Shown: one piece after another, positions 9,181-20,700 of the stretch
How the letters are laid out: the number at the start of each line of letters is the position of its first letter
Numbering within the stretch: position 1 is the first letter of the stretch
NCBI RefSeq assembly: GCF_035046485.1
Contig: NC_085137.1
Coordinates: 15,095,346-15,159,345, forward strand
Origin: Aedes albopictus
Lineage: Eukaryota > Arthropoda > Insecta > Diptera > Culicidae
Direction of reading: 5' to 3'
Length of the DNA stretch: 64,000 bases
The notes under the pieces: model-generated
Database searches by the model: none
Told to the model about the DNA's origin: nothing
What the model saw: only the letters and a program-made list of their open reading frames with translations
Made by a program: the position numbers and the translations under genes

Positions 9181-9975
9181 CATTCCGGATTGGGCCGGAC
9201 TAAGTGGCCACAAATATAATTTGGTCAACCTGCATGGTTTTGTTTGTGAATTTTGTATTATTTATTAAGTTGCGGCATAACTCAGATATTCAAAGTATAT
9301 GTATTCAGAAGAACTCGGAATTAGCACTGGCCAGTTCTAACCGGCCAGAGCGATCTTATACTACTTCAATACTATAAATATATCTATGCAGATTCACTTT
9401 TCATACTTTCAATTTGGATGTGAATGTAATGTAAATGCAAGTGTAAATGTTAATTGGGGTAAGTCTTCGGTATACCCGCTTACACGGATGTTCCGGGTTG
9501 TTCCGGAACCACAAATGGACCACAGCAACCAAATAGACAACCGATATTATCCGGAATGCGATTAACTCTTGATTTGCGGCTTCAGAATAAATATCAATAT
9601 CATATCCCAGAGATTTTTTTTTAAATTAGCCCCACCCTAATGTTCCGGGTTGTCCCGGATTGTTCCGGAACCACAATTGGACCATAACATGCAACTGATA
9701 TTATCCGGAGTGCGGTTGACTTCTGATTTGCGGCTCCAGAATAAATATCGGGTGCGAAAGTATTATTGGATGACAATGATTTTGCTTTCCGTAAGGAACT
9801 CGGATTGATTCCGGCCCTCTAGCTGGCCAGGGTGAGGCCTCCGGTCAACGAGACCCCCACCAATCGATTCAGCACACTTTTTCCAAGCGAAAATGGTCTC
9901 AGCCGTTGGCAGAACCCGTTACCCAGCTGAGAAAATGAATTTAGTCGTGTTTCGGGTTCATTTTTTCCCACTGTG
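9181..9975 (-). repeat. Right terminal inverted repeat of the Transib-like element
   Basis: Inverted copy of 1991-2780, ending ...TTTTTTCCCACTGTG. Beyond it the sequence changes abruptly to CAATGGTTTTTTACGG, which has no match at the left flank. Confidence 0.85.
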
Positions 9976-10380
9976 CAATGGTTTTTTACGGCTGGCTCGT
10001 AGGGCCTGACACCAACCCCCTACTTTCCGGAGGACCATAGTGCACAGTTGAGCTTAGAGTCCTTTCCTGGCACTCGGACGTAGATCAGCCGCCCCTAACA
10101 TGGGGATCAGACGCTGTTGTTAGCCGCTCCTCCTGGAGAACAGACGCTCAGGAAGCAAACCCCCCCTTCCCTGTCAGCCTACGACCAAAGTTCCCACCGG
10201 GGTTGGTTACCCGATCTTCCCTAAGGTTGCTCATAGTTTCCGGCCGGTACCGCGTGGAGGTAGGGATAGGAGTTGCTGGGCAGAGGCTAGTGGATCACAA
10301 TGGGATCTGAATTGCGCAGCATACCCAGCGTTCACCATGCCAATAAAAAACCTGCATAATGAGTTTTAAATTGTACATAC
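9976..10380 (+). repeat. Probable 3' fragment of a dispersed non-LTR element
   Basis: A G/C-rich non-coding stretch containing TCAGCCTACGACCAAAG, TTCCGGCCGGTACCGC, GGGAGGAGTTGCTGG-like and GTTCACCATGCCAATAAAAAA blocks. It has the feel of a retroelement 3' region that I associate with mosquito repeats, but I cannot name the family from sequence alone and no coding part adjoins it. Confidence 0.35.
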
Positions 10381-10559
10381 AGATTAGCCAATAAAGAGGT
10401 ATTCTAATATTATCTTTTCAGAAATTGCAGCTGCTGAACTGAGCATTTTATTTTTAGCGTGCAAACTTATCTGTAAATGCAAAGTCAAGCAAGCAAATCA
10501 TCTTGAATAGAGTATGTGAAAATCTCAAAACTTGACATCAATTTTTAAAACTGATTTTC

Positions 10560-10700
10560 GAATGTAGACGAGTAGTTGAAGCTTCTTCGAACTACTTTAC
10601 ATTGTAAGTCACGAAGTGTGCGTTCGATTCCGACTCCAGTCGGAGAGTACTTTTCGTTTCGTAGTTTCGTTGAGAAAATAAACATGCCATAAACATCCAA
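10560..10700 (+). repeat. tRNA-derived SINE fragment (candidate)
   Basis: GTGCGTTCGATTCCGACTCC contains a good pol III B box (GTTCGATTCC) followed by CAGTCGGAGAGTACTTTTCG, which resembles the head-to-body junction of Feilai-like SINEs. No A box or tail could be defined. Confidence 0.35.
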
Positions 10701-11645
10701 CACGAGGAGTTAATCAATCAATTTACTGTATACGTAATCATTATTGTCATTCCAAGTTACATTTCTAAATTAACTTTAATTTCATGACGGTTCTAAAGAA
10801 AAACAAAACTGAATGTTCAGGTGAATTAATCTCTTTCTGCTAAGTTAGCGTCTTGTTATGCCCATTTCAGCCATCATGAATAAGTCCGCATCATTATTCT
10901 TGGAATCTATCATTCTTTCCCAAATTTCATTCACAACTGCACAAGCTGAAAAACAGTAGCAAATCTTATTCTCAAAGCCCACCACTGCAGTCTCGATCTG
11001 CAAAGATTACCGCAAAAGCCATAAACATCTCAACCAACATAGCGGTTCTCGTATGATAATCACGTTATTGTTTTGTCCGTCCAAATGTTTAGAAAGTCTG
11101 GCCGATTCTCGAACAAAAAAAAAACTCGCAACGTTCTTCCTACGGCCGGGTTCTTCCCGATCAGAGCCGCATCGCCAGAAAGACCTTGAAAAGTGAACGC
11201 GGCAATTGACAACATTCGCGTGGTACAACCTTCTGATACAATACCTGATTGGAGTTGGACACAAACAAAAAAAAAGAACCATCGCGAACGTCGCCGTCGT
11301 TGTCCTCTCAAAATGCTACCGTTTTTACTCGCTCTTTGAAGTTGCACCGCGCGGCCGAAAAGGACCCAACGATAATTGAGAACATATTATGACCCCCTTG
11401 GTTTTCCCTTGCTCACCACTCCATCCATTTGGGCCGGTTGTCGGCTCAAAGTCGGTAGCATTGGGGGTGGTGAAATATACGATCCCAATCAGAACCGAAC
11501 TGCATCGCCATGTTGGGGGTATACGGTATGGATGGTTGCTTCCTGACGATGCAAATCGAAATGATACTCAGAATCATTGATAAGAAATCGAAGGGAATAC
11601 GATTTTTTAACTGTAGAATCTCATACAATACTAACTATAACCGAA
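10701..11645. other. No recognisable feature
   Basis: Mixed-composition spacer. Short frames on both strands near 11007-11347 have no family signature. I see no tandem or inverted repeat. Confidence 0.5.
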
Positions 11646-12000
11646 TCAAATCGAGATCGTATCGTAATCGTATCGTAATCGTATCGTAATCGTATCGTAA
11701 TCGTATCGTAATCGTATCGTAATCGTATCGTAATCGTATCGTAATCGTATCGTAATCGTATCGTAATCGTATCGTAATCGTATCGTAATCGTATCGTAAT
11801 CGTATCGTAATCGTATCGTAATCGTATCGTAATCGTATCGTAATCGTATCGTAATCTTATCGTAATCGTATCGTAATCGTACCATAATCGTATCATGATC
11901 GTATCGTAATCGTATCGTAATCGTATCGTAATCGTATCGTAATCGTATCGTAATCGTATCGTAATCGTATCGTAATCGTATCGTAATCGTATCGTAATCA
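11646..12000. repeat. 11-bp tandem array, unit CGTAATCGTAT
   Basis: About 32 copies of CGTAATCGTAT with a few variants clustered near 11850-11900 (CTTATCG, CGTACCATAAT, CATGATCG). Since 11 is not a multiple of three, every frame on the minus strand cycles through an 11-residue peptide ([11 protein letters not shown]), giving spurious frames of about 120 codons. Confidence 0.95.
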
Positions 12001-14290
12001 TATAACAATTACGTTATGATCCGCAATATCACATACCCTTACTGTCATCTGCCCGCAAAATCGTCTCTCGAGGACCTCAGGAGGACCCGGGAGGAGGGCC
12101 ATCGGAAAAATATTGTCTATTGAGCCGAGTTGGATTTTCGGCGTGCTGAAGCCGCGCATTCAATGGAACAATACGTTATTATATGCAGGTTCCGATGTTT
12201 CTTCTTTCGCTTGTCTGCCTTCCCAAGTCTCACGACGTCCCAGCGCTTCCGAAGGATTTTTATGTCATTTTCTGTTCCCTCGAGAGACAGCCAATTTCCT
12301 GCCTGTGTGTAAGCCGCAGATGAGCCGCAAAAAATCCTTTCAAGAAAAGGTGAGCCAAAATGATCACGAGACGTGAAATTTGGGAGCATTTTTCTTCGAA
12401 GATTACTCCGATGCGGGCAGAACTTTATGGGCGAGAATAAATCACGACAATTATTATCAAATTTGCATTCTGCACGAAATGGAACTCGCAATCAGTGAAC
12501 ATTTGGGGGCAATTATAATCGAATCAAAATGCGGCAGGGAGAGACTCTCGCCGGCGCTGGGTGACTATCAAAATTGGGGAGATAAACTTTTCCTGCGAAT
12601 CATATTTCTGCGGCATGAGATAGCTAGAGATTCGGCTGTGTTTGGTCCGAGTGTTCGTGCCGAGACTTTTTGGATTAATTCTATAATGATGATGATTATG
12701 ATTATGGTGGCAGTCATGTGGACGTTGATAAAAGTTTGAGGCGAAGATCATGAAGCCTTAGATTGAAGTACAATGTTGATAAATTTCTGTACAAAAAAGA
12801 CCTTGGTATATTCCCACATGATTAGGGATCGTTAGGGTTTATCGTGCTAACATTTAAAAACTCAGAATGCGAATTTGTTAGGCTCAAGTTTTATAGCATC
12901 AGCATCGAGTGATAACTGCTGTATAAGAATTTCAATTCAAAATCCGTAAAATTGCTCAGTTTTCAATATAGGTTGACGTTCAGAACAATGCCATTTTTGT
13001 TCTACAATAACTAATTACTCATATTGACAGGAAATCTTCAATCCACTTTTTAGAGCTATCGCCGTTATCTTCATCAAATATACTGACAATGTATCACAAT
13101 CTGATTCATATTACGATTATATCCACTTTAAAGCGAATCAGATCTTCGCTACTGAAGCTGCAGCAAATCATCCAAACAGTAGCCGCCACACGCCACAATA
13201 GATAATTGGTCATATTCCATGACTCCATTTCACCATTTTCCCTATTCCATCGTCATTGCGCCCTGTAATATGTACACGCCACAACTATTGCAAACCCATG
13301 ACCTTAATCATGCCACTTTCCGACGACGATGGATTCGAACCCGATCCTGATCCCGAGATGGAACACCTCTTTCTCGTCATCATCGCGCATCGCTCCGTTG
13401 TAACCGATAGCGGGTAATTGAAACTGGAGCTCACCCATGGCCATGAAAAGGCAAAAATCTAGTTTTCTCCACCTTACCACCGCACTTGGCCGCCAGCGGC
13501 AGCACTTTGTAAGAAGGACCCTAGGAAAAATGAACGCCCATTTGGGTCCCTTTTATGGAGCAGCGTTCTGCGGGATCGTTTGAATTAGATTGCAATTACG
13601 CGAATTCTTATCGCTGCTAGTCACACAGGCCGCCGCCAACAATTCGTAAACATCGATCATAGACCAGGAAGGCCGATGTGGTCAGAGTTGCCAGAGTCCT
13701 TGAGAAAATTCTTTGAATTTTTTCGAATTTCTTTAGAAGGTCACCGAAAAGATATCCTTGTAAATTCTTGATAAGGTCTTATTACTATTTTCATTGGTTT
13801 TTGAATATTTAATCAATTTTTTCATACGGGTCATATTCCAAGAGCTCAGAGCCAAAAGGCATGTTTTAGGCGTGAAGGAAACAGGGTACATTCATTCGTA
13901 TTATATGATGATTCACATAACTACATTTTTTTGGAACAAGCAAACTTTATTGAAGTTTTTTTTTTTCAAATAACAACTTTTTTATAGATAAATCATCCTT
14001 ATTTTTATTTTTTTTCCTGGGAAATTTATCTGGACTTAATTTTGACAACTCAGTTAAAAACATAAAAAAAAGCTTTTTATACTTTGTGCCAATTTCAGGC
14101 TTCTACGTGTTTTATTTTCTTAAATCTATCTTGGCAGTCTCACAATAAAGCTGAAGTTCTTAAAACAAAATTATTTGTCTTGTCGTCATTAAATTTACGA
14201 ACTTTGTATTGCCTGAAAATGTTTCTGCCGAAACTTACAAAAATTGATTAAGGTTTTGTTTTTGCAATTGGTTTTACTTTCGGTTCACAT
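12001..14290. other. Unique spacer, nothing recognised
   Basis: No homology to a known gene or element by eye. The part 13150-13680 has ordered, moderately G/C-rich sequence (for example TCGACGACGATGGATTCGAA-like and CACCTTACCACCGCACTTGG) that could be conserved non-coding DNA. Several poly-T and poly-A tracts lie at 13920-14140. Confidence 0.4.
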
Positions 14291-14389
14291 TTTACCACTT
14301 GCCGATTGACCTTGATGTGGTCTTAGACTAGTTTCATGCAAATTGTTTTCATCAGTTTTCCTGTAAAGTCGCGAATTGATGTACCACGT

Positions 14390-15500
14390 GCATGGATGTG
14401 GTTCATTTGTGCACTTCGCCAGTTCCGGCGAGATACTCGAAACATGTAACGGAATACTACCGGTAGTCTTAAATGTGGTCTGAGACTATTTTCTTGCTGA
14501 CCATTCTTCACGTTATCGGAGAAGTCGTTATTTCATGTGCTGCGTGCATGCGTTTAGTTCCGTTCTACATTTGACCACTTCCGGTGGGGAACCTGGAACC
14601 GGTTTCGGCACATTATTGGTTTTCCGAAGTATGGTCTATGATTTTTTTTCTTGTTAACCGTTCATCAGGTTACCTAAAAAGTCATTCATTGTGTCGCATT
14701 TATGGGTTTGATTCTCCTTTATATTTGAACCGGCGGGGCACCCGGAACCGGTTCCGGATCACTACCGGTTCAGATATGTTCTGAGAATATTTTCCTGTTT
14801 ACTGTTCATCAGGAAAAAAGCCACTATTTGATATGTCGCATGCATAGGTTTGGGTAACTTTTATACTTGACCACCTCCGGCGGGACATCTGGAACCGGTT
14901 TCGAAACACCAATGGTTCCGGTATGGTCTGAGAATGTTTTCATGTTAACTGTTCATCAGGTTATCGTAAAAGACGCGGTTTGATATGTCGCATGGGTTTA
15001 GTTCACTTTTATGTTTGGTCACTTCCGGCGGGACACCCGGAACCGGTTCCGGGACACTACCGGTTCAGGTATGAAATGAGACCGTTTTTTTGCTTACCGT
15101 TCATCAAGTTAACGAAAATGCCGTAGCTTGATGTGTAGCATGGATGGGTTTGTAGCGTTTTCATATCTGGTCCCTTGCTGGGGTACCTGTCCGAAACACC
15201 TAAATGGCCATAACCCCGGAACCGCTGGATCGATCCGAACCATTTTCAATAGGAAACAATGGGACCAGAATCAGCGTCGGTCCAATCGGTCATTGAAATC
15301 GATTGATGTTTACTGACTAAAAGTGATGTGAGTTTATTTTGTACACACACATGCACACATACGCACACACAAACATCACCTCAATTCGTCGAGCTGAGTT
15401 GATTGGTGTATGTGACTCGACCCTCTGGGCCTCCTATCAAAAAGTCATTTTTGGAGTGAATATATAGCCTTTCCAGTACACTTAGTGTACGAGAAAGGCA
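14390..15500 (+). mobile_element. Dispersed element with ~150-bp internal subrepeats
   Basis: Five to six imperfect units each contain CACTTCCGGCGGGACACC, GGAACCGGTTCCGG, GTATGGTCTGAGAAT, GTTCATCAGGTTA and TTTGATATGTCGCATG, at about 14400, 14575, 14730, 14870, 15020 and 15160. They are followed by a C/A-rich microsatellite (15340-15375) and a closing block AATTCGTCGAGCTGAGTTGA..CCTTTCCAGTACACTTAGTG ending GAGAAAGGCAAAAA at about 15500. No coding capacity was found. A worn relative of the closing block lies near 47800-47930. Confidence 0.6.
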
Positions 15501-15767
15501 AAAATTGCATTTGATATATGAATTATTTTTAGTTGAAGGTGCGTTGAATGAATGTATAAATAATACTGTTACAATTCCTAATGAAATGTATAGATAATTT
15601 CCATAAAAAAATGTAATTTATTTCTATAATCTACTCAAGTACTCAGGCTATGAAAAAAATCATGAATGAGTGTTTTGGGAGTTTTTTTACTGATAAAATC
15701 CATGAAATTTATGAATTGGCATTACAATTTTAAAAACTACATTCCATGTTCAATCTGGAGAAATTAT

Positions 15768-16166
15768 ATATTCTCCCAACGTTTCGGTGATTGGTAAGTG
15801 TGTCTTTCTCAGGGGTAAACACTTGTGTCGTTATTTGTCCTTTGTTTTGTCAAGCTGTTACTGTCGGGTTAGACAAAGTACAGGTCGGACTCGATTATCC
15901 GGAGTCGGGTTCTGACACTTTCCAAGATAATATCTCGCAAACGGAATGCTGTATGAAGCTGAAATTTTAACTGATCAATAATCAAAGTTGGCTTGACAAA
16001 ATGTCAAAATTTCAGCTTTCTAGATCATTCTGTTCCCCAGATATACATTTGAGAAGCATGCGAACCCGACTCCGGATAATCGAGTCCGACCTGTATAGGA
16101 CAAATAACGACACAAGTGACACAAGAAAGACACACATATCAAGTACCGAAACGTTGGATAATATAG
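15768..16166. mobile_element. Inverted-repeat element hosting another MITE
   Basis: The left arm (CAACGTTTCGGT, GTGTGTCTTTCT, ACTTGTGTCGTTATTTGTCC) is mirrored at 16096-16166 (GGACAAATAACGACACAAGT, AGAAAGACACACAT, ACCGAAACGTTGG). The two arms enclose the younger MITE at 15881-16093. Confidence 0.75.
15881..16093. mobile_element. MITE with pogo/Tigger-like ends, TA target duplication
   Basis: Its ends are CAGGTCGGACTCGATTATCC and the exact complement, at least 30 bp of perfect inverted repeat, flanked by TA at 15879-15880 and 16094-16095. The CAGG start, the CTCGATTATCCGG motif and the TA site are typical of pogo/Tigger-type elements. Length is 213 bp and there is no coding capacity. Confidence 0.85.
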
Positions 16167-16183
16167 AACGTTCAATAAAGACT

Positions 16184-16321
16184 CCCAAGTAGCATTTCGA
16201 TGACCAATTAGTCTTGTAGTGGTTTTGACAACCGTCATAAAACCTTATACCTTTTATTTTAGTTTTATCATGGTTTTGAGAACCTCTTCTGGTCTTTTTG
16301 ACAAAAAAAATGTTACTTGGG
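16184..16321. mobile_element. Small MITE, ends CCCAAGTAGCATTT
   Basis: CCCAAGTAGCATTT at the left is mirrored by AAATGTTACTTGGG at the right with one mismatch. The internal repeats GTGGTTTTGACAACC and ATGGTTTTGAGAACC point the same way. No clear target duplication. Confidence 0.65.
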
Positions 16322-16439
16322 CTGTGTAGTCAAAAAATTAGAAACTTAACCATGTAGTCGATCAATTACCAGTATTAAACATTTGCGTAATTTACTGAAT
16401 ATATTTAAGGAACTGTGTTAAAATACAAAACTATCAGAA

Positions 16440-16600
16440 ATTCATCCAAAAAATGATTTAAGGCTTCTTTCAGGATTAATTTCTGCAATACTTCCAGGCA
16501 TTCTCATAAAAAATCTTCAGGAGTTCCCACTTGAAATTACTCCAGGAATTTCCAAAGACTTATTCAAATAATTTCTTCATAGATTCCTTATGGAGTTCCC
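16440..16600. repeat. Degenerate satellite, detached block
   Basis: Worn units such as TTCAGGAGTTCCCACTT and CTCCAGGAATTTCC belong to the same satellite as 17795-21410, apparently separated from it by the insertion 16601-17793. Confidence 0.6.
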
Positions 16601-17793
16601 AACCAACCACATATCGTAAATCATTGTGTGGAAAAAATCGTATATTTTGATATATTGAATCAGAATTGTATAATAATATGTATATTTGTAGACAATGATT
16701 GCGTAAAATCGCATTTCATGCCAAATTAAATTTCAATAGCGATTGTGTTTCATATAGTCGTCTCCGATCATAAAAGGTGCGAGATACTATCGGTAGGATC
16801 GCACAGAATCGGATAGAATCGTCAAAAAAACGTACATTCTTAGAGTCAAGCTGCAAGTTCGCTAACATCGTATATATGATTTCTTTGAATCGTGGAAATC
16901 GTCGCTTCACTTCGTATATGAATCTGCTAAATCGAGCTTGCTACCTAAAGGTATGATGGAAATCGATGAAATCGTATACAACTATAACAATGTTGTATAT
17001 TGATCGTTTGCCTCACACTTGCGTCGTATACGACATGAATGAAATCGTAGAAATCGTATATTCATTTGTACAGTCGCATATGATTGTTACTGCATTTTTA
17101 ATAGTCAAATCTTAATCTCGGAAATCGTAAATGGTTTTGTTTACATATTTGTATGATGGGGAAAAAGAAAAATGGTATTCATCACAAATTTGTATTTTTG
17201 TTGTTGTTGACACATTCCAACCATGGTAGCAATAATTTCAACCAAATATATAGGTTTTCATACTAGCAGATGACTTACAATAAGTGATTATAGATTCCAA
17301 CAACGATGTGAATTCTGGGCCTCTTGTATGGCACCACTTTTGGTGCCACTGAATGCACAACAACAACGCTCCCACCATAAGTCTCGCACCGTATCATGCT
17401 AATTTTTATTCGTTTCATGCCATTCACTTTGAACTCTCTATTTTCAACTTGGCAATATAGCCAATGGAGATAACACGCAGTTCTCAATCAAAGGACCTAA
17501 GTTCGATTCCCACTGAACGCCATTTGTTTTTTTTTATTTGAAAAAAATGTTACTCTCAATCGTTATAATATCATGCATAATCGTATATTTAGACGGATAA
17601 AATCGGTGAAATCGTAGAAATTTTTCGAGAAATCGTAAATTATGTTGTATGGATTCGCAGTAATCGTATATATGTTTCGATATGGCCTCCACTTTAGTAT
17701 GTATATGCCTGTTTCGTACATTGAATACGATTTCTTTGGTGCTATATATGTGTGACTATTTCAGTTGCAATTTCGATATAGCAACCAAATTGC
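16601..17793. mobile_element. Candidate A/T-rich DNA element interrupting the satellite
   Basis: Satellite-type sequence stops at CCCAACCAACCA (about 16600) and resumes after TGCTGGCTGGG (about 17793); these ends are weak inverted repeats. The interior is rich in scattered ATCGTATAT/ATCGTAGAAAT motifs and holds the tRNA-like block at 17452-17525. No transposase is visible, and no target duplication was confirmed. Confidence 0.4.
17452..17525 (+). other. tRNA-like pol III unit
   Basis: TATAGCCAATGGAGATAACA resembles an A box region and AGTTCGATTCCCACT a B box, 40-odd bases apart. The 5' TGGC pairs with GCCA at the 3' side, and a run of nine Ts follows. The spacing suits a tRNA or tRNA-derived SINE head. 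I could not define a clean anticodon arm, so a SINE relic is the more likely reading. Confidence 0.35.
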
Positions 17794-17794
17794 T

Positions 17795-20700
17795 GGCTGG
17801 GTTCCTTCAGGGATGCTTACAGGAACTCCTTCATGAATTCCACCAAGAATTCTCAAAGTATTGCTCCAGAGTTCACAAGAGATTCATTCTAGAATACTAT
17901 CGGAGATTTCTCTAAATATTTCTTAAAAGAATCCTTCCGAAATTCTTCCAGAGATTTTTTCAGGGATTTCTCAAGAAATTCCCAAGAGATTTCTCCAGAA
18001 ACTCCCAAAGGACACCTTCATGAGCACCTTAAGGGAATTCCTATTTTTTAAGGCATTTCTTATGGAATTACTTCGGGAATTCTTTCAGGAACTCGTCCAG
18101 GAATTTTCAAGGGATTACTCCAAGAATTTATTCAGCGATATTCTTGGAAATTCTCTCAAGGATGCCTTTAGGAACTATTTTTTTTTTATCCAGGAATTCC
18201 ATCAAGGATTCCTTTAAGATTTTTTTTTCTAAGGATGGCTTCAGGAATTCCGTCAGGACTACATTCGGAAATTCCCTTGGGAATTCCTTAGAATTCATCA
18301 ATGGATTGCTCCAGAATTTTCCAAGGGAATCCTCAAAGAATACTTTCAGAAATTTTCTAGCAGTTCCGTCAGGGACGATTTTAGGAATTCCTTTGAAGAT
18401 GCCCTCCGGATTTTTTTTCGGGCGTTCCTTAAGAGATGTATTTAGAAATGTCCTTGTGGATGCTTTCATGGATACCTTCGGGAATTCCTCCAGGAATATC
18501 CAAAGTAATGCTCCATGAACTTCCAAGGGGTCTCGAACAACTTCTTCAGAGATTCCTTAAATATTTCATTCAGGGAAGCCTGCAGGAATTCTTTTAGGGA
18601 TACTTTCAGGAATTCTTTCAGTGAAACATTTATTAACTATTCAGGGATGCTTTCAAGCTTATTTTGCGGGTTTTTTCAGTGATGACTTCTGCTATTCCTT
18701 CAGGAATGCTTCAGAAATTTCCTATGGAAATTCCTCCCGGAATTTCCAAGGGGCTCCTCAAACAATTTCCAAGCTCCAAAGATTTTCCAAGAATTCGTTC
18801 AGGAATTTATTCAGTGATGTTTTTGGGCTTCCTTTAGGGACGCCTTCGAGGGACGTGTTGAGGACGTCATTGAGATGACGTCAAGAACGTTTTGAGGAAC
18901 TCCTTCAGAGAAGCCTCCAGGAATCCCCAAGCGCTTGCTCCAGTAATTCTCAAAGGGCTCCTCAAAGAATTCCTTCGGAGTTTTTTTTTAATATCTTTGG
19001 GCATGTCTTGAGGAATTTGTTTAGAGATGACTTATTGAATTCTTTCAGAGATGCCTCAGGAATGATTCGTCCAGGAACTTCCTAGGGGATCTTCAAGAAG
19101 TTCTTTTTGATATTTTTGAAGAATTCTTTCAGGGATACCTTTAGGATTTTTTTCAGCGATTCTTCTTGAAATACCTTCAGGAATGTCTTCAAGAACTCTT
19201 TCGGGAGTTCTCTCAGGGATTCCTTGAGCTGGAGCATTCCTTAAAAGATGCCTACAGGAATTCCCAAGAGGCTACTATGGTGAGCTGTCGTTTCAGGAAA
19301 GATTGGACGTCACCACATGCCTACCCGACTAGGGATATCGATGTTGCTTCGCAGGCAGAATCAACTGTCATTTTATTTCGCATCCTTTTGCGAAGGAACA
19401 TGGAAATCCACACAGAGAAAGAACGCTTGCTACCTCTTCGAGGTAGACAATCACTCTTTCGTGTTTAGGTAAGTTTTTAAGTTTAGTTGTAGGAATAAAG
19501 AAAATAAAGATTAATCGAAGTGGAAACCCCGAAGAGTTCGGTAATCTTTTATATCGGATATCACCTCCTCCATGGCCGTCTGGCATCCTTGCTAGATGCT
19601 GGACTACTCAGATCATTAGACTACTCAAGGAACTCTTTCAGAGATTTTTCAAATATTCCTTCAGCGATTTCTTAAGGAATTCTTTCAGGGATGCCTCAGG
19701 AATAACCCCGGGAATTCCTCCAGAAATTTGCTTGAAGCTCCTCAAAGAATTCCTTGAGGCATGCATTGCAGAATTCCCTCAGGAAATTCTTCAGTCATGC
19801 TTTATGTAATTCCTTCTGGGATTTCCTCAAAAACTCTTTCAGGAATGTGCAAAACAGTACACCAAGAAATTCCCAAGGGGCTCCTCAAAGAACTTCTCCA
19901 GATATGCCTTCAAGATTTCCTCCAGGCAAGCCTACAGGAATACTTTCAAATATACCTTCACAATTTTTTTTCCTTGAAACCGGGAATTCCTCCAGGAACT
20001 CCCAATGTATTGCTCCAGGAATTTCCAAGAGACTCATCAAAGAGACCTTCAAGAATTCTTTGCCATTTTCAGGGCAGCCATTGTGACAACTATTTTTGGA
20101 TTCGCGCTACATGTCCTTCAGAAATTTCCTCAGGAATTCGTCTAGGTTTTCTGAAGGGATTTTGAAGGGACTACTAAAAGAATATATTTACAGATTTTTT
20201 TTAGGAATTTATCCAGGGATTCCTTCGAAATTCTTTCAGGGAATTCTTCATTTTTTTCTCGAGAAATTCCCCAAGAATTGGAAATTCCCATAGGATTTCT
20301 CAAATAAATCCTTCATGGATTTCCAAAAGAATTCCTCCAGGGATTGGTTTTAGAATTTCTTCGATTATGGCTTTCAGAGGATCCATCAGCGATACTTCAG
20401 GAATTTCCCGGGAATTGCTTCAGAGATATTTTCAGAAGTCACTTCAGGAATTCTCATGCTCGTGGAGTGCCAACGAATTCCTCCATGAATTCCCAAATGA
20501 TACATAACTTTGTCAAAAGATCCTTCCAGCAATTCTTCAAAGTATAGAAATGTATAAAGAAATTGTTCAAGATATTTTCATACGAATTATTTCATGAATT
20601 CCACAATGGAAACCTTCATGGATTATAGATAAAAATATTCCAGAAAATTCTCAAGATAACCCTGGTTAGAAATTTAACAGGGAGGGATACCTCGTCGATT

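Larger units (their letters stand above)
1991..9975 (+). mobile_element. Transib-like (RAG1-related) DNA transposon with foldback-type arms
   Basis: The element is bounded by CACAGTGGG at 1991 and its exact complement CCCACTGTG ending at 9975; homology between the two arms stops exactly there. The outer ~790 bp of each arm are almost identical (only scattered mismatches in the parts compared), followed inward by a 22-bp minisatellite on both sides. Between the arms lies a four-exon transposase gene of the Transib/RAG1 family on the plus strand. Transib elements are known for ends beginning with CAC and for a transposase related to the core of RAG1. Nested insertions are a SINE (4716-5000), a MITE (6142-6366) and a retroelement (6425-7685). 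Oddities: Transib elements normally have short ends and a 5-bp target duplication. Here the arms are over 1 kb, and the flanking 5-mers (CCACT left, CAATG right) do not match. Confidence 0.85.

Noticed and set aside
11646..12000. Possible CRISPR-like array because of regular repeats
   Set aside because: Contiguous tandem units with no spacers, in a eukaryotic context.
11621..12008. Two 120-residue frames of [11 protein letters not shown] repeats
   Set aside because: Product of the 11-bp tandem array.
17452..17525. A functional tRNA gene
   Set aside because: Boxes and terminator fit, but no clean anticodon stem could be drawn; kept only as tRNA-like.
19277..19620. Complete LTR retrotransposon
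   Set aside because: Only 344 bp, no internal region, and ends not TG..CA; at most a solo LTR.
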